64,000 nucleotides of DNA from positions 41,001 to 105,000 of the forward strand of contig CAJNDS010000122.1 of assembly GCA_905221605.1 (NCBI GenBank). The letters run 5' to 3'. Position 1 is the first letter of the stretch. Every line of letters begins with the position of its first letter. Below are positions 56,701 to 64,000 of this stretch, piece by piece. The stretch comes from Symbiodinium natans. Its lineage: Eukaryota; Sar; Dinophyceae; Suessiales; Symbiodiniaceae. The notes under the pieces were generated by a model. The model saw only the letters and a program-made list of their open reading frames with translations, had not been told where the DNA came from and made no database searches. The position numbers and the translations under genes are program-made.

Positions 56701-59700
56701 CCCCCTTATAATCCCAAAGGTTAACCTTCAGTTCCCCTAAGTACTGGACAACTAAGGTGCTCCGGCGCAGCGGGACGGCATCTCACACTCAGTATGCTCC
56801 ACCAGGGTCGCAGCCGCCCTCGAGAGAATGGCCACCTGCCAAGCGGACCCAGGTGAGGCCTCCCATATCTCTTGGGAGCTTGGCTGTGAAGGTTGCACCA
56901 GCTGCACCGGTTGCACCGAGGAGGCCATCAGAGCCCAAGATAGCCTATGTGGCTTAGCATATTTGAGTAGGTAACCTTTTTAACCTTTTTTTGGGGGGTG
57001 CTAGAATCCCTATAGTCCAAAAGGGTTAACCTTGAGTTTTCTACTGGACAACTCAGGTGGTCAGGCGCCCGACGGATCCCTTCGGGCAGGAGTCCAATGT
57101 CGGCTGGACCACGCCGGAGATCCGCCTGAGCCCTTGATAGGATCCCTGGAAGAAGTTGCCGCGACGCCTGAGCACTTTGTGGTTTGAGCTGCGGCAGCAG
57201 GGCATTGCACCAGAATATTCTCATTCCTTGCATCGGAATGTTCTCATCCTCTTAGAATCTCTCCGTGCGAAGACGGCACCAAAAGCTCGTGGGATACAGT
57301 CCACCAACATACAGCACCACGTCTCCCCCCTCCTTTCCTACTGTGTGCTTAAGAACCCCAAAAGACTAAAAAATGATGATCCCTATATTACCCTTAATAA
57401 GGAATAACATGTTCTTTTTTCTGGGTTCTTAACCAATTGGTAGGAAACCCTAAACCCTAAACCCTAACTCCTTTCTCCGCTTCCCAGTTGAACTTGGTGG
57501 ACCTCGCCGGCTCCGAGCGGCAGAAGAAGTCCCAGGCCACAGGCAGCCGGCTAAAGGAGGGCGCCCGGAGCCCAGCGGAGGCGACTTCCTTTCTTTGGTT
57601 GGTCTAGGGTTTGTTGTTTGGGGTTTCGGGTTTAGGGTTTAGGGTTCAGCAGTCCTGGGTTAAAAAAAGGGTTTAGGGTTCGCCCTCAGTCCGGCTGCAA
57701 AAGGGTTTAGGGTTTAGGGCTGGGTGCAGGGCAAATGCACGGCTTGGGATTCAGTAGAGCCATTCGGGCGCCGGGCAGTTTATGATGTTCATGCACCTGT
57801 GTCCCGCCAGATGACCAGACGGCCTGCGTTTTGGGGTATGCGAAGCTTCGGGGCCTGAAGGGTGGTTCGAAAGATTTCTGCACGGCACATACCTCGAAGG
57901 AATACCACGCCATCGGGCCCCAGAATCCTACACCCTAAACCCTAAACCCTCAACCCTCAACCCTCAACCCTAACCCCAAAATCTAGAACTGCGACTATCA
58001 TGTAAGGGTCCTGAGGCCATGATCAACCAGAGCTTATCCAACCTGGCATTGGTCATCAGCATCTTGGCCGAAGTGTTGCGGGTTTAGGGTAGTTTAGGGT
58101 TTAGGGTTTAGGGTTTAGGGTTTAGGGTTTAGGGCCCGGCCTCAGGTAAGTCGGGCGACGTGATGATGCACTGTAGAGGTTCGCCACCTCAGGTATTCTC
58201 AGCATATGGGTGGGAACTCTAACGTCTGAAAACCTGGAGCTATCCTGCACCAAGCATCCTCAAGATTTGAAACGTTGTGGGGCGTGGCTCAAGAGTCGGG
58301 GCTTACCAGGGTTTGCTTACAGCCGCAGCGAGCGAGTGAGTGAGAGAGAGGGAGAGAGCTTGAAAACGGGACTGTGGTACGTTGCGTTGGTTAGGTGGAA
58401 ACAGCAAGCACATGGGCGAAGAAGAACAAGCAGCGAGAGAGAGAGAGAGAGAGAGAGCGAAAGCGAGAGCACTTCGTCCGGGAGAAGATTGACGAGACAT
58501 CGTCGCAGAGGAGCTGCGCGCCCAGGAACTCGACAACACCGGCTCCATAGACTGGAAATGCAACAGCACCTGGCAGCAGAACATGTCGGGGTGTGCAGGG
58601 TGAGCATGAAATTCGGGAGTTCCCCCGCTCCCCCCCAACGCAGACGTTTGCCATCATGTGCAACGAATCGACAAGAAGCAGAGAGAGAGAGAGAGCGAGA
58701 GAGAGGCAGGCGGATCGCGCGGCGCCCTCATGCCCACAAGAAGGCAAGAAAAAGACAGGTAGGGGGAGGGAGGGAGAGAGAGGGAGAATAAGCAGGTGTT
58801 ACAAGCATTGAGGGCTAGAGACCCCCAACGTCAAAGCGCTAGAAGCAGAGCCCTACGCCCAATGCCCAGGTCGACTTGCCGAGTTTGCAAAGTCCTCCGA
58901 CAAGAACAAGGTAAGTCAGAATCGTTGCAGCTTTGCCTGTCAGAGCAGGTAACTATAGGTGCCTAGAAGGTATACGATTGGTATGCAGAGCTTAGAAGTG
59001 GTGGTGGTTTTGGCGGTTGGTGCCGGTGGTCGTGTTCGCTCTCTTTTTTGATTTGTATGCACCCTGCCGATTGGGCAGGACAAGAAGGCTATTGAGCACG
59101 TCCCATTCAGGAGAGGATGCCGTGTTGGCGCTTCTTCACCTCCCAACATCTCCCCCTCCCCCACCCCCCCCCAAACAACCCTGGGAGTGATTCACACCTG
59201 AGGTTTGAGCCCTAAACATTGGGATGTTCCCCCTTGTGCTAAGAGTCCTTGATACTGTAGGGCTTATAGTAGGTACTATAGTCACTACTAAGGACTGTTA
59301 GTATAAGGTGGTACCATAAGCACTATTAAGGCCTGTTAGTATAAGGGGGAACGTCCCAAGTTCAAAGAATCATGAGTCTTGGAAGAAACCCTAAACCCTG
59401 GACCCTAAACCCTAAACCTCCCAGGTTAAAGCCAAAACTGAACAGAATCGACCCTAAAACACACACTGGCCGCCGAAATGCCCACTGACCGCCGGCATGT
59501 GCATGATCTAGGGGTCGGAATAATTTGAAACAGTGTTCCCTTAGGGTCCCCGTATAATTATACCATAGGCTCCCCTTATGATAAACCGTATTCTAATTAT
59601 TCAGGCACCCTATAGTATGTTTGCGCGTGGCGATGTTTTCTTTCGCAGGAGTTCGAAGCTGACTTTCCTGAGTCTCGGTTGCAGTCTGGGCTGGTCCTTC

Positions 59701-62700
59701 TTTTAGCCACATGGGGGTGGATCGTGGATCGTCGACAAACCTCGGGCTTCGAGCTTAGGATTTTTTCAGGTCGGTGGGACCTAGGAGTTTCAGAGACAGG
59801 GAGACGTCAGGCGTCGTGTGCCAGAATCAGATTATCAGTATGGCAGAGGCATCATTCGGATTCATTGCCAGATCCGAGCGTGAACGCCCACCTCCTGGCA
59901 ACGCTTCCATGCAGACCTTGTAGTGACATTTGGGACGTTCCCCCTTATACTAACTACGAACACTCCTTAATAGCGAAGATAGCACCCCCTATTGCCTATG
60001 GAGGACTGTTAGTATAAGGGTGAACATCCCAAAGTGACATCGTTGCTGCAGCCCCGAACCTTTCTAGACTGCACCTCATGAATGCAGTTGCCGGACAAAC
60101 GCGGACATGACCGAATACGAAGTCATGCTCTTGAACGGTTGGGTGTATGGGCGGATTAACATCGACTCGCCCCGAAACCATGAAATCACACACCGATGCA
60201 CGGGCCCTTGCTGCTCGAGGTTGGAAGACTCGCTGCGTGGCAATTCCAAGACGGTAAGGGGCACAGATGGTTTCTGGGGAGGTGGTCAAGGAGTCAATTT
60301 CCTGAGATCTTCATGACTCATGTCACTCTTGCTGCAGTGACGGTTCCAGTCCTGCTTTCGGGAATTTGGGACACCTGCGTCCAGAGGTGATGATTGCGGC
60401 GCTGTCTCCTGCCGAGTTCAATTACGATGAAACCTTGAGCACCCTGCTGCACCTGGGCCAGAAGAAGTTTTGGAGTTCGAAGTTCCGGAGAACGTTGAGG
60501 CTGCAAGCTTTCCAGCGTTCTCCGCCTTGCCTGACGCCCAGGTTCGCACAGAGTGTGAAGGCGGGGTGCACGGGTTGTAGGCTTCAAACTTGGCCCGATA
60601 GCCACCTGGTAGTTTGGGAATGAACGGGTTGTTCCTGCAACTTAACTCGCGCGGGCCGTGCCGTGTCCTTTAAATATGGCCCTTTAAGGTCAAGACTTGC
60701 ACCAAACGTAGACTCGCAGACGCTCCCAGCTTTTCCTGCTTTCATTCGTTGCTTCATGACAGGCCGTCAAGACCAATGCAAGGAAGAATGTGAACCTGGA
60801 GGCAGCGGGTGGGAAGGTCCATTCTGCGCGCCGCCAGAATGACACACCTTCTAGATCATCTTTCGACTACTACTGTATTTTAAATGTGGAGAACTTGGGT
60901 GCCCAGTGTTACTCTTTGCCCTTTTTTTGCTTCTGGTTTCCCTTATAAAGTAACCAACCACAAAAAAGGGTGCCCTTGTTATAACATGATTACTGGGCTA
61001 CCAAGAGAAACAAGCATATTCTCCATGCCGAGCTTGTAGCCGACCTGACATCTGGGTGTCGGTGAAGACGGCTGTTGAATGCGGTTTCCCGACACCCAGG
61101 CAGACATCGGCGTCATGTATTAGAATTATCCCTAAACCCTAAACCCTAAACCCTAAACCCTATAGCTCCAAGCCATGTCTGGGTTAATATACGCATCTAT
61201 AGACCCCAACGCTGTCCCAGACTGCGTCGGCACCCTTTTAACCCAGGCATCCATCAGCCTGTCTATGAGCCTCGAGACCTTCTCATGTAAGAATGGAGAC
61301 GGAACAACCTTAAACCCTAAACCCTAAACCCTAAACCCCTCGTTTTTTTCAGGAGAGTCTGGTCCAGGAGCTCGAGGCGGAGTGCGAACGACTGCGCCAG
61401 CTCGTGAACTCGGATGCAGGCTCTTGGGAACTCCATGGGTTAGGGAGGTTGCAGTTCCCTACAGTAAACTCCAGAAAGTTGGAACATGGTTTCAGGATGA
61501 TTAGGGCTGGGATTCTCTAAACCCCGAACCCCGAACCCTAAACCCTAAACCCTAAACCCTAAACCCTAAAGGAAACAACCAGCTCCAAGAGTTGGCGGCG
61601 TTGGAGGAGATGCAGAGGCTTTTGGGACAGGGAGGGTTTAGGGTTTAGGGTTTAGGGTTTAGGGAGATTTCCTTAAACACTTGGCAGGCCACTGGTACCC
61701 TGTTTTCCCTTTTTTGGGGGTTCAAGGTTCCCCTGCAAAGTCGCCAACCCCCAGAAAAGGGTGCCCTGCTGATAATATGGTTACTGGGCTATCAAGAACA
61801 CAAACAATTGTGCAAGATAGTACTTGTTTATTTTCAATCTTGTTACAATCATGGTAGTAGTTCTGTTTCGAGTCTTCAAAATCGGACCATGGTCTATTTT
61901 TTAGGTCGTTAGTGCTGCTGTTAGGGTTGGAACCTCACAGATACGCCAGAAAAAAAAAAAAAAAAGAAACACACACACACACACACACACACACGGAGTG
62001 GAGGGTGGGTTTAGGGTTGTGGGTTTAGGGTTTAGGGTTTAGGGTTTAGGGTTTAGGGACCCAGAAACGGTCTTGAGAAGCCCGGCCCCTCCGCAAGAGG
62101 CGGCCTCATCCCCTGCCTTCAGGCAGTATGGGTAGCTATAAGTAGGGTGATAGGCATGGGAGCTAGGGTTTAGGGTTTAGGGTTCAGGGTTTGGGGTTTA
62201 GGGTTTAGGGTTTAGGGCTATACTTCGAACCCTTATTGTGATAAACCCTACTTAGAGTACTAGAAGCCCTTATCACCCTGCTCTTTCAGTACTTATGGCC
62301 CTTATAGCCCAACTTAGGGTACTTATAGCCCTTACAACCCTACTTAGAGTACTTTAGGGTTTAGGGTTTAGGGTTTAGGGTTTAGGGTTCTTAGGGTTTA
62401 GGGTTTATGAACCTCCAATGCACCTCCAAGTGGAGGAAGTACGGGAGAGACTTCCAGGAGCAGCTGCCATCCGGCTGCAGGTGATCAAAGATTCCTCACT
62501 TAGTCTAGGGTTTAGGGTTTAGGGTTTAGGGTTTAGGGTTTAGGGTTTAGGGTTTAGGGTTTAGGGTTTAGGGTTAAGGGTTAGGGTTTAGGGTTTATTT
62601 TGGGTTTAGGGTTGGACTTGCGGCACGCAGGGGTCGGTAGGGATTGTTGAAGATTTTGTTGGGGGCTTCACAGCCAGCCTTTTTATCAAGCTCCTTTGTG

Positions 62701-64000
62701 CTCGAAGGGCCCCGCAAAGATGCAACCTTTACTGCGCGCCAGGCCGGAAGAGGAACAAGAACTAAGAGCACCCTAAACCTACTCTTTGCTTAAGAACCCC
62801 AAACACAGTGAAGGTACTAATCCCCATGTTGCCCTCCCACCCTAAACCCTAAACCCTAAACCCTAATGTTGAGGGGGAACATCCCAAAGTGCAAGGAAGC
62901 TGGCCGAAGACCTGCAGAAGCAGAGGGAGCTGCTCTTGGCAGATGCCGGCCTCACCTCCCTGGAGACCAGAGGGGCCTAGAGGGGCTCTAGGGTTTGGGG
63001 TCTAGGGGTTTAGGGTTTAGGGTTTGAGGTTTAGGGTTTAGAAATCTTCGGCTTTCAAAGAGGGTCGCCAGAGTTCAGCGGCAAAATGCGGGTTGAGGGT
63101 TCCACTTAGGGTCTGGGACACATGAGTTTGCCAGGCCTTCCAGGGCCCAGGCTTGGCAAGGTTCGGTTCGGGGTTTAGGGTTTTTAGGGTTTTAGGGTTT
63201 TTAGTGTTTTTAGGGTTTTTAGGGTTTTTGGGTTTTTAGGGTTTTTAGGGTTTTTAGGGTTTGAGGGTTTTGAGGGTTTCAGGGGGCTTAAAGGGCTTCT
63301 AGGGCGTGGTTGGAGGCGCTCGATGAGATATAAAGCCGACACAAGCGTGGAGGAAGGCTAGCGCGCCCTTCCCTGGCAGCAGAGCTGGTTGATTGAACCC
63401 GAAAAACTGTTTCTCTGGGCCCACGAGGCTTAGAGGGGGGGGGGGGGGGGGATTTAGTCTATGTGGTTTAGGGTTTAGGGTTTAGGGTTTAGGGTTTAGG
63501 GTCTTCAAAAAGAATTGTGTATTCCGGAAGACCTTCAGCCTGGTTGACCCAATGTCGCCTTGCCGCAGGAGCTCACAGCAAGTGTTGGCCTGGATGATCG
63601 TACGCCGCATCTCCTCAACGAAGCTTGCCAGCAGCTGATGGAGATTATTTGAGGTGCTACATGGACAGCTCTCTAAGTTGTGGTCCCTTTTTTTAGGGTT
63701 CCCTAAATAATAGGGACCCCCTAAAAAGGGGGAGCATCGTTGAGAGAAGTGGCCACACAGACCTGTCATGTGAGCTGCAAAGCCCAAGTTCCAATGCCTG
63801 AGCTATGAAACTAAATCGCTGCCCACAGAGGGTTTCCTCTAATGGGCCCCTAGGCTCTCTCAGAGACTCTAAACCCTAAGCCCTAGAGCTTCAGAGCCCC
63901 TAAACTTTAAACCCAAAACCCTAAATCTCAGAGACCCAAGCTAAGATCTGCTACGACCCGGAGCTGAACGGCTGCTTGATCTATTTCTTGCAGAAGGGAG
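45310..64000 (+). CDS. Kinesin-3-like motor protein (runs off the window)
   Basis: Plus-end-type microtubule motor. Exons with matching phases: 45310-45484 (IKVCVRVRPLSSSE), 45593-45621, 48254-48343 (FSFDRAYW), 48689-48732, 48916-48959, 49626-49711 (P-loop GQTGSGKTYS across the junction), 50608-50669, 51175-51238 (IYNEQIRDLL), 51346-51377, 51915-51942, 52596-52667, 53005-53055 (ATSSRSHCIFS, switch I), 57488-57556 (LNLVDLAGSER, switch II), about 58007-58081, 58870-58910, 59079-59110, 59649-59669, 60220-60253 (LEDSLRGNSKT), 60387-60445, 60542-60560, 60763-60816, then coiled coil 61353-61419, 61572-61635, 62431-62480, 62896-62962, and 63569-63643 plus 63946-64000 (TPHLLNE, NGCLIYFL), like the start of a kinesin-3 FHA region. 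The start is the ATG at 45310 or further upstream. A short piece before switch II is missing from my model. Confidence 0.9.
45485..45592 (+). mobile_element. Introner-like element, family 1, as a kinesin intron
   Basis: GCA-G|GTTGGGATG at the left, 'ctaaggactgttgttagaaa' and GGGGGGAACAG| at the right: 108 nt from arm to arm. Phase 1 is kept into the exon reading GLCCKGFGE, which in turn joins VNLTNPAD in frame. Confidence 0.65.
46110..46780 (-). CDS. Possible minus-strand PH-domain fragment inside a kinesin intron
   Basis: A minus-strand frame of 165 codons (46778 to 46281) contains GLPICLLQAMLPEDREKWRK, which resembles the last strand and helix of a pleckstrin-homology domain (LQA...ER..W..A). 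It reaches the family-2 element 46224-46352 at a good donor on that strand (CGAAG|GTTCATGG). Past the element the frame stays open (EAQAQASDGALDGRPW) to a TAA near 46105. The start of a PH domain was not found. The plus strand is open over part of it too, so this could be chance. Confidence 0.3.
46224..46352. mobile_element. Family-2 element (copy 5)
   Basis: CTTGGAG|GTTCATGG and CCATGAACCTTCGAG. Because the ends are inverted repeats, it offers a GT donor and AG acceptor on either strand. Confidence 0.65.
46996..47110 (+). CDS. Exon-like segment in a kinesin intron
   Basis: Reads VRQWREDAARLFAVGGPFLQ then KHRICWDEKCGTPR. It lies in the intron 45622-48253 and is not needed for the kinesin frame, which joins directly across. 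Unidentified; possibly part of a nested or decayed gene. Confidence 0.2.
47150..47212. repeat. (AT)n microsatellite
   Basis: 'gtatatatgtatatat' run followed by a T tract, in a kinesin intron. Confidence 0.8.
47692..47850 (-). repeat. CCCTAACC then CCCTAAA array
   Basis: Five CCCCTAA-type units precede about 120 bp of CCCTAAA. In the kinesin intron upstream of exon 48254. Confidence 0.9.
47885..48004 (+). mobile_element. Inverted-repeat element, family 1, with an expanded poly-C
   Basis: GGTTGGGATGTTCCCC followed by about 20 C where other copies have five, then 'ttgtactaacagctc' and the right arm 'ggggaatatcccaag'. Confidence 0.65.
49228..49312 (+). mobile_element. Inverted-repeat element, family 8
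   Basis: 'agtactatgatggaattcgg' then TACCCCAAAACCCTG, ending 'gggtacctagctccataatcg'. It is nearly the same sequence as 43985-44060, which lies upstream of the kinesin gene. Confidence 0.55.
50716..50895. repeat. (CT)n/(TTCTCT)n microsatellite
   Basis: About 180 bp of pyrimidine repeat at the start of a kinesin intron. An (AT)/(AC) microsatellite follows at 50900-51160. Frames of up to 118 codons here are Ser/Leu/Phe repeats. Confidence 0.9.
51784..51861 (+). mobile_element. Family-1 element cut by a telomere array
   Basis: The left arm and centre are intact (TTGGGATGTCCCCCTTATAC, 'gagggctgttag'), but the right arm after 'gttagt' is replaced by CCCTAAA units (51862-51905). Confidence 0.6.
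52458..52560 (+). mobile_element. Inverted-repeat element, family 5
   Basis: TGTGCTTAAGAACCCCTCC at the left, 'ggggggggttctt' at the right, with the shared centre 'aatctgtattgctcttataa'. In the kinesin intron before exon 52596. Confidence 0.45.
53560..54200. repeat. GC-rich minisatellites, including (CAGGGC)n
   Basis: Units of about 55-60 bp with 'ggttggcgcgaaggggctaa' (53,620-53,890), then CAGGGC/CTGGCC hexamers (53,955-54,085). A plus-strand frame of 233 codons spans both but reads Gly-Pro/Gly-Gln repeats, and the minus strand is equally open, so I treat it as repeat. Confidence 0.75.
54603..54718 (+). mobile_element. Inverted-repeat element, family 1
   Basis: GTTGGGATGTTCCCCC, an internal run of about 18 T, then 'gaggattgttagtatgaggg' and GGAACATCCCA. 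In the kinesin intron, upstream of the nested dioxygenase gene. Confidence 0.7.
54842..54914 (+). repeat. TTTAGGG telomere-type array
   Basis: About 70 bp, ending 35 bp before the spliced-leader relics of the nested retrogene. Confidence 0.9.
54950..54986 (+). other. Spliced-leader relics upstream of the dioxygenase gene
   Basis: GCCATATCTTGGCTCAAG (54950-54967) is followed head-to-tail by CCATTTGGCGCATTTGGCG (54968-54986). The first matches the 3' end of the dinoflagellate spliced leader (GCCATTTTGGCTCAAG) with two differences. The second is a more diverged unit. This marks the DNA downstream as copied from a trans-spliced mRNA. Confidence 0.65.
55115..57137 (+). CDS. PhyH-type Fe(II)/2-oxoglutarate dioxygenase with HEAT-like repeats, nested retrogene
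   Basis: Three exons: 55115-56650, 56757-56948 and 57057-57137 (TGA), 602 codons if the ATG at 55115 is used; the ATG at 55145 is also possible. The N-terminal half is a phytanoyl-CoA-dioxygenase-like fold: the iron site WHKD (His120, Asp122), a distal His236 in LFHRAS and Arg250 in ERFLVKF give the HxD...H...R order. Residues about 340-510 look like HEAT repeats (ARAAAYGLTAAG, VRRLAAFVVGE). The tail is Pro-rich (APAAPVAPRRPSEP). The substrate is not predictable. The gene lies on the same strand inside a kinesin intron, follows spliced-leader relics, and has one exon of over 1.5 kb, all unlike its host. Both introns are inverted-repeat elements of one family. Confidence 0.85.
56651..56756 (+). 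mobile_element. Introner-like element, family 4, intron 1 of the dioxygenase gene
   Basis: GAG|GTGCCTCAGTAG...GTAACCTTTAACC, inverse AAGGTTAACC, ending TACTGGACAACTAAG|GTG. 106 nt. Splicing it out reads FASE-VLRRSG in frame; reading through gives a stop at 56660. Confidence 0.7.
56949..57056 (+). mobile_element. Introner-like element, family 4, intron 2 of the dioxygenase gene
   Basis: TAT|GTGGCTTAGC...GTAGGTAACC, inverse AAGGGTTAACC, ending TACTGGACAACTCAG|GTG. 108 nt and clearly the same family as the previous intron. Splicing gives KIAY-VVRRPTD in frame, then a TGA after 27 codons. Confidence 0.7.
57138..57487. other. 3' flank of the nested gene and rest of the kinesin intron
   Basis: No poly-A tail is visible after the TGA at 57137. 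A family-5 element lies at 57346-57440 (TGTGCTTAAGAACCCC...GGTTCTTAACC), then CCCTAAA units and the acceptor TTCCCAG before the switch-II exon at 57488. Confidence 0.4.
58335..58795. repeat. (GA)n-rich stretch
   Basis: GAGA runs at 58336-58360, 58435-58470, 58678-58710 and 58765-58790 within a kinesin intron. Frames here (up to 193 codons plus, 118 minus) are Arg/Glu or Ser/Leu repeats and not called. Confidence 0.7.
59218..59360 (+). mobile_element. Inverted-repeat element, family 1, with a doubled centre
   Basis: TTGGGATGTTCCCCCTTGTG at the left and 'gggggaacgtcccaag' at the right. The segment 'cactactaaggactgttagtataag' occurs twice inside, so the copy is about 40 bp longer. Confidence 0.7.
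59515..59612 (+). mobile_element. Inverted-repeat element with AATAATT/AATTATT ends
   Basis: CGGAATAATTTGAAAC at the left, 'gtattctaattattcaggca' at the right, paired inner 'cttagggtccccgtataatt' and 'aggctccccttatg'. A relative at 39761-39892 holds a telomere array. Confidence 0.5.
59931..60033 (+). mobile_element. Family-1 element with an 8-bp target duplication
   Basis: TTGGGACGTTCCCCCTTATA at the left, 'agtataagggtgaacatccc' at the right. AGTGACAT stands directly before the left arm and directly after the right arm. Confidence 0.7.
60897..61008 (+). mobile_element. Inverted-repeat element, family 6 (copy 1)
   Basis: 'gggtgcccagtgttac' then CCCTTTTTTTGC at the left, 'aaaaaagggtgccc' and 'atgattactgggct' at the right. 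In a kinesin intron. A second copy is at 61685-61800. Confidence 0.55.
61685..61800 (+). mobile_element. Inverted-repeat element, family 6 (copy 2)
   Basis: 'ccactggtaccctg' then TTTTCCCTTTTTTGG at the left, 'agaaaagggtgccctgctga' and 'atggttactgggct' at the right. Confidence 0.55.
61948..61996. repeat. Poly-A and (AC)n run
   Basis: About 17 A with one G, then (AC)n to about 61994, in a kinesin intron. Confidence 0.85.
62115..62430 (+). mobile_element. Family-2-like element broken up by telomere arrays
   Basis: 'gtatgggtagctataagtag' and 'gagtactagaagcc' match the family-2 interior; the right end is 'atgaacctcc' plus CACCTCCAAG. Two TTTAGGG arrays (62165-62218, 62354-62408) are inserted within it. 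Confidence 0.5.
62502..62605 (+). repeat. TTTAGGG telomere-type array
   Basis: About 100 bp, in a kinesin intron between coiled-coil exons. Confidence 0.9.
63176..63292 (+). repeat. TTTTTAGGG variant array
   Basis: Units of TTTTTAGGG rather than TTTAGGG, between kinesin exons ending 62962 and starting 63569. A run of about 16 G follows at 63436-63451. Confidence 0.85.

Noticed and set aside
58210-58791. Plus-strand frame of 193 codons rich in Arg/Glu
   Set aside because: It spans several (GA)n runs and lies in a kinesin intron; the minus strand is similarly open (Ser/Leu).

Overview
This is a window of a nuclear genome, most likely from a dinoflagellate. The support is: about a hundred TTTAGGG/CCCTAAA telomere-type arrays scattered in both orientations; genes cut into very short exons; intron donors that are GC or GA as often as GT, always before an AG acceptor; short inverted-repeat elements that act as whole introns; relics of the dinoflagellate spliced leader; and nearly all recognisable genes on the plus strand. 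Nothing looks prokaryotic, and I saw no rRNA, tRNA or CRISPR. I cannot name the species.

Layout. 1-709: 3' end of an unidentified gene. About 2.0-7.1 kb: exons of an ankyrin-repeat gene. 7.4-7.8 kb: two exons joined by an intron-forming element. About 10.6-13.5 kb: a RING-CH (MARCH-type) membrane ubiquitin ligase. About 14.2-17.8 and 18.0-18.4 kb: many exon-like segments of unknown genes. 19,147 to at least 39,760: a TTC27/EMW1-like TPR gene, whose start codon and 16 exons I could place. One intron of about 9 kb in it holds a 7.5-kb element with terminal inverted repeats, filled with satellite DNA; another holds a retrocopy with tandem spliced-leader relics. 41,776 to about 43.7 kb: an unknown helical protein gene. 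About 45.3 kb to the window end: a kinesin-3-like motor gene, with its motor, neck and coiled-coil exons and the start of an FHA-like region. The kinesin gene carries, in one intron, a complete retrocopied gene for an Fe(II)/2-oxoglutarate dioxygenase (PhyH type) with HEAT-like repeats, itself interrupted by two intron-forming elements.

The genes do not form a pathway. What links them is genome remodelling: short inverted-repeat elements of about ten families make introns, telomere-type arrays sit in introns and inside those elements, and spliced mRNAs have been copied back into introns. Exons of TTC27, the kinesin, the dioxygenase and the RING-CH domain were placed by reading known family motifs and checking that phases agree across junctions. 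The remaining exon calls rest only on open frame plus splice-like borders and are marked low.
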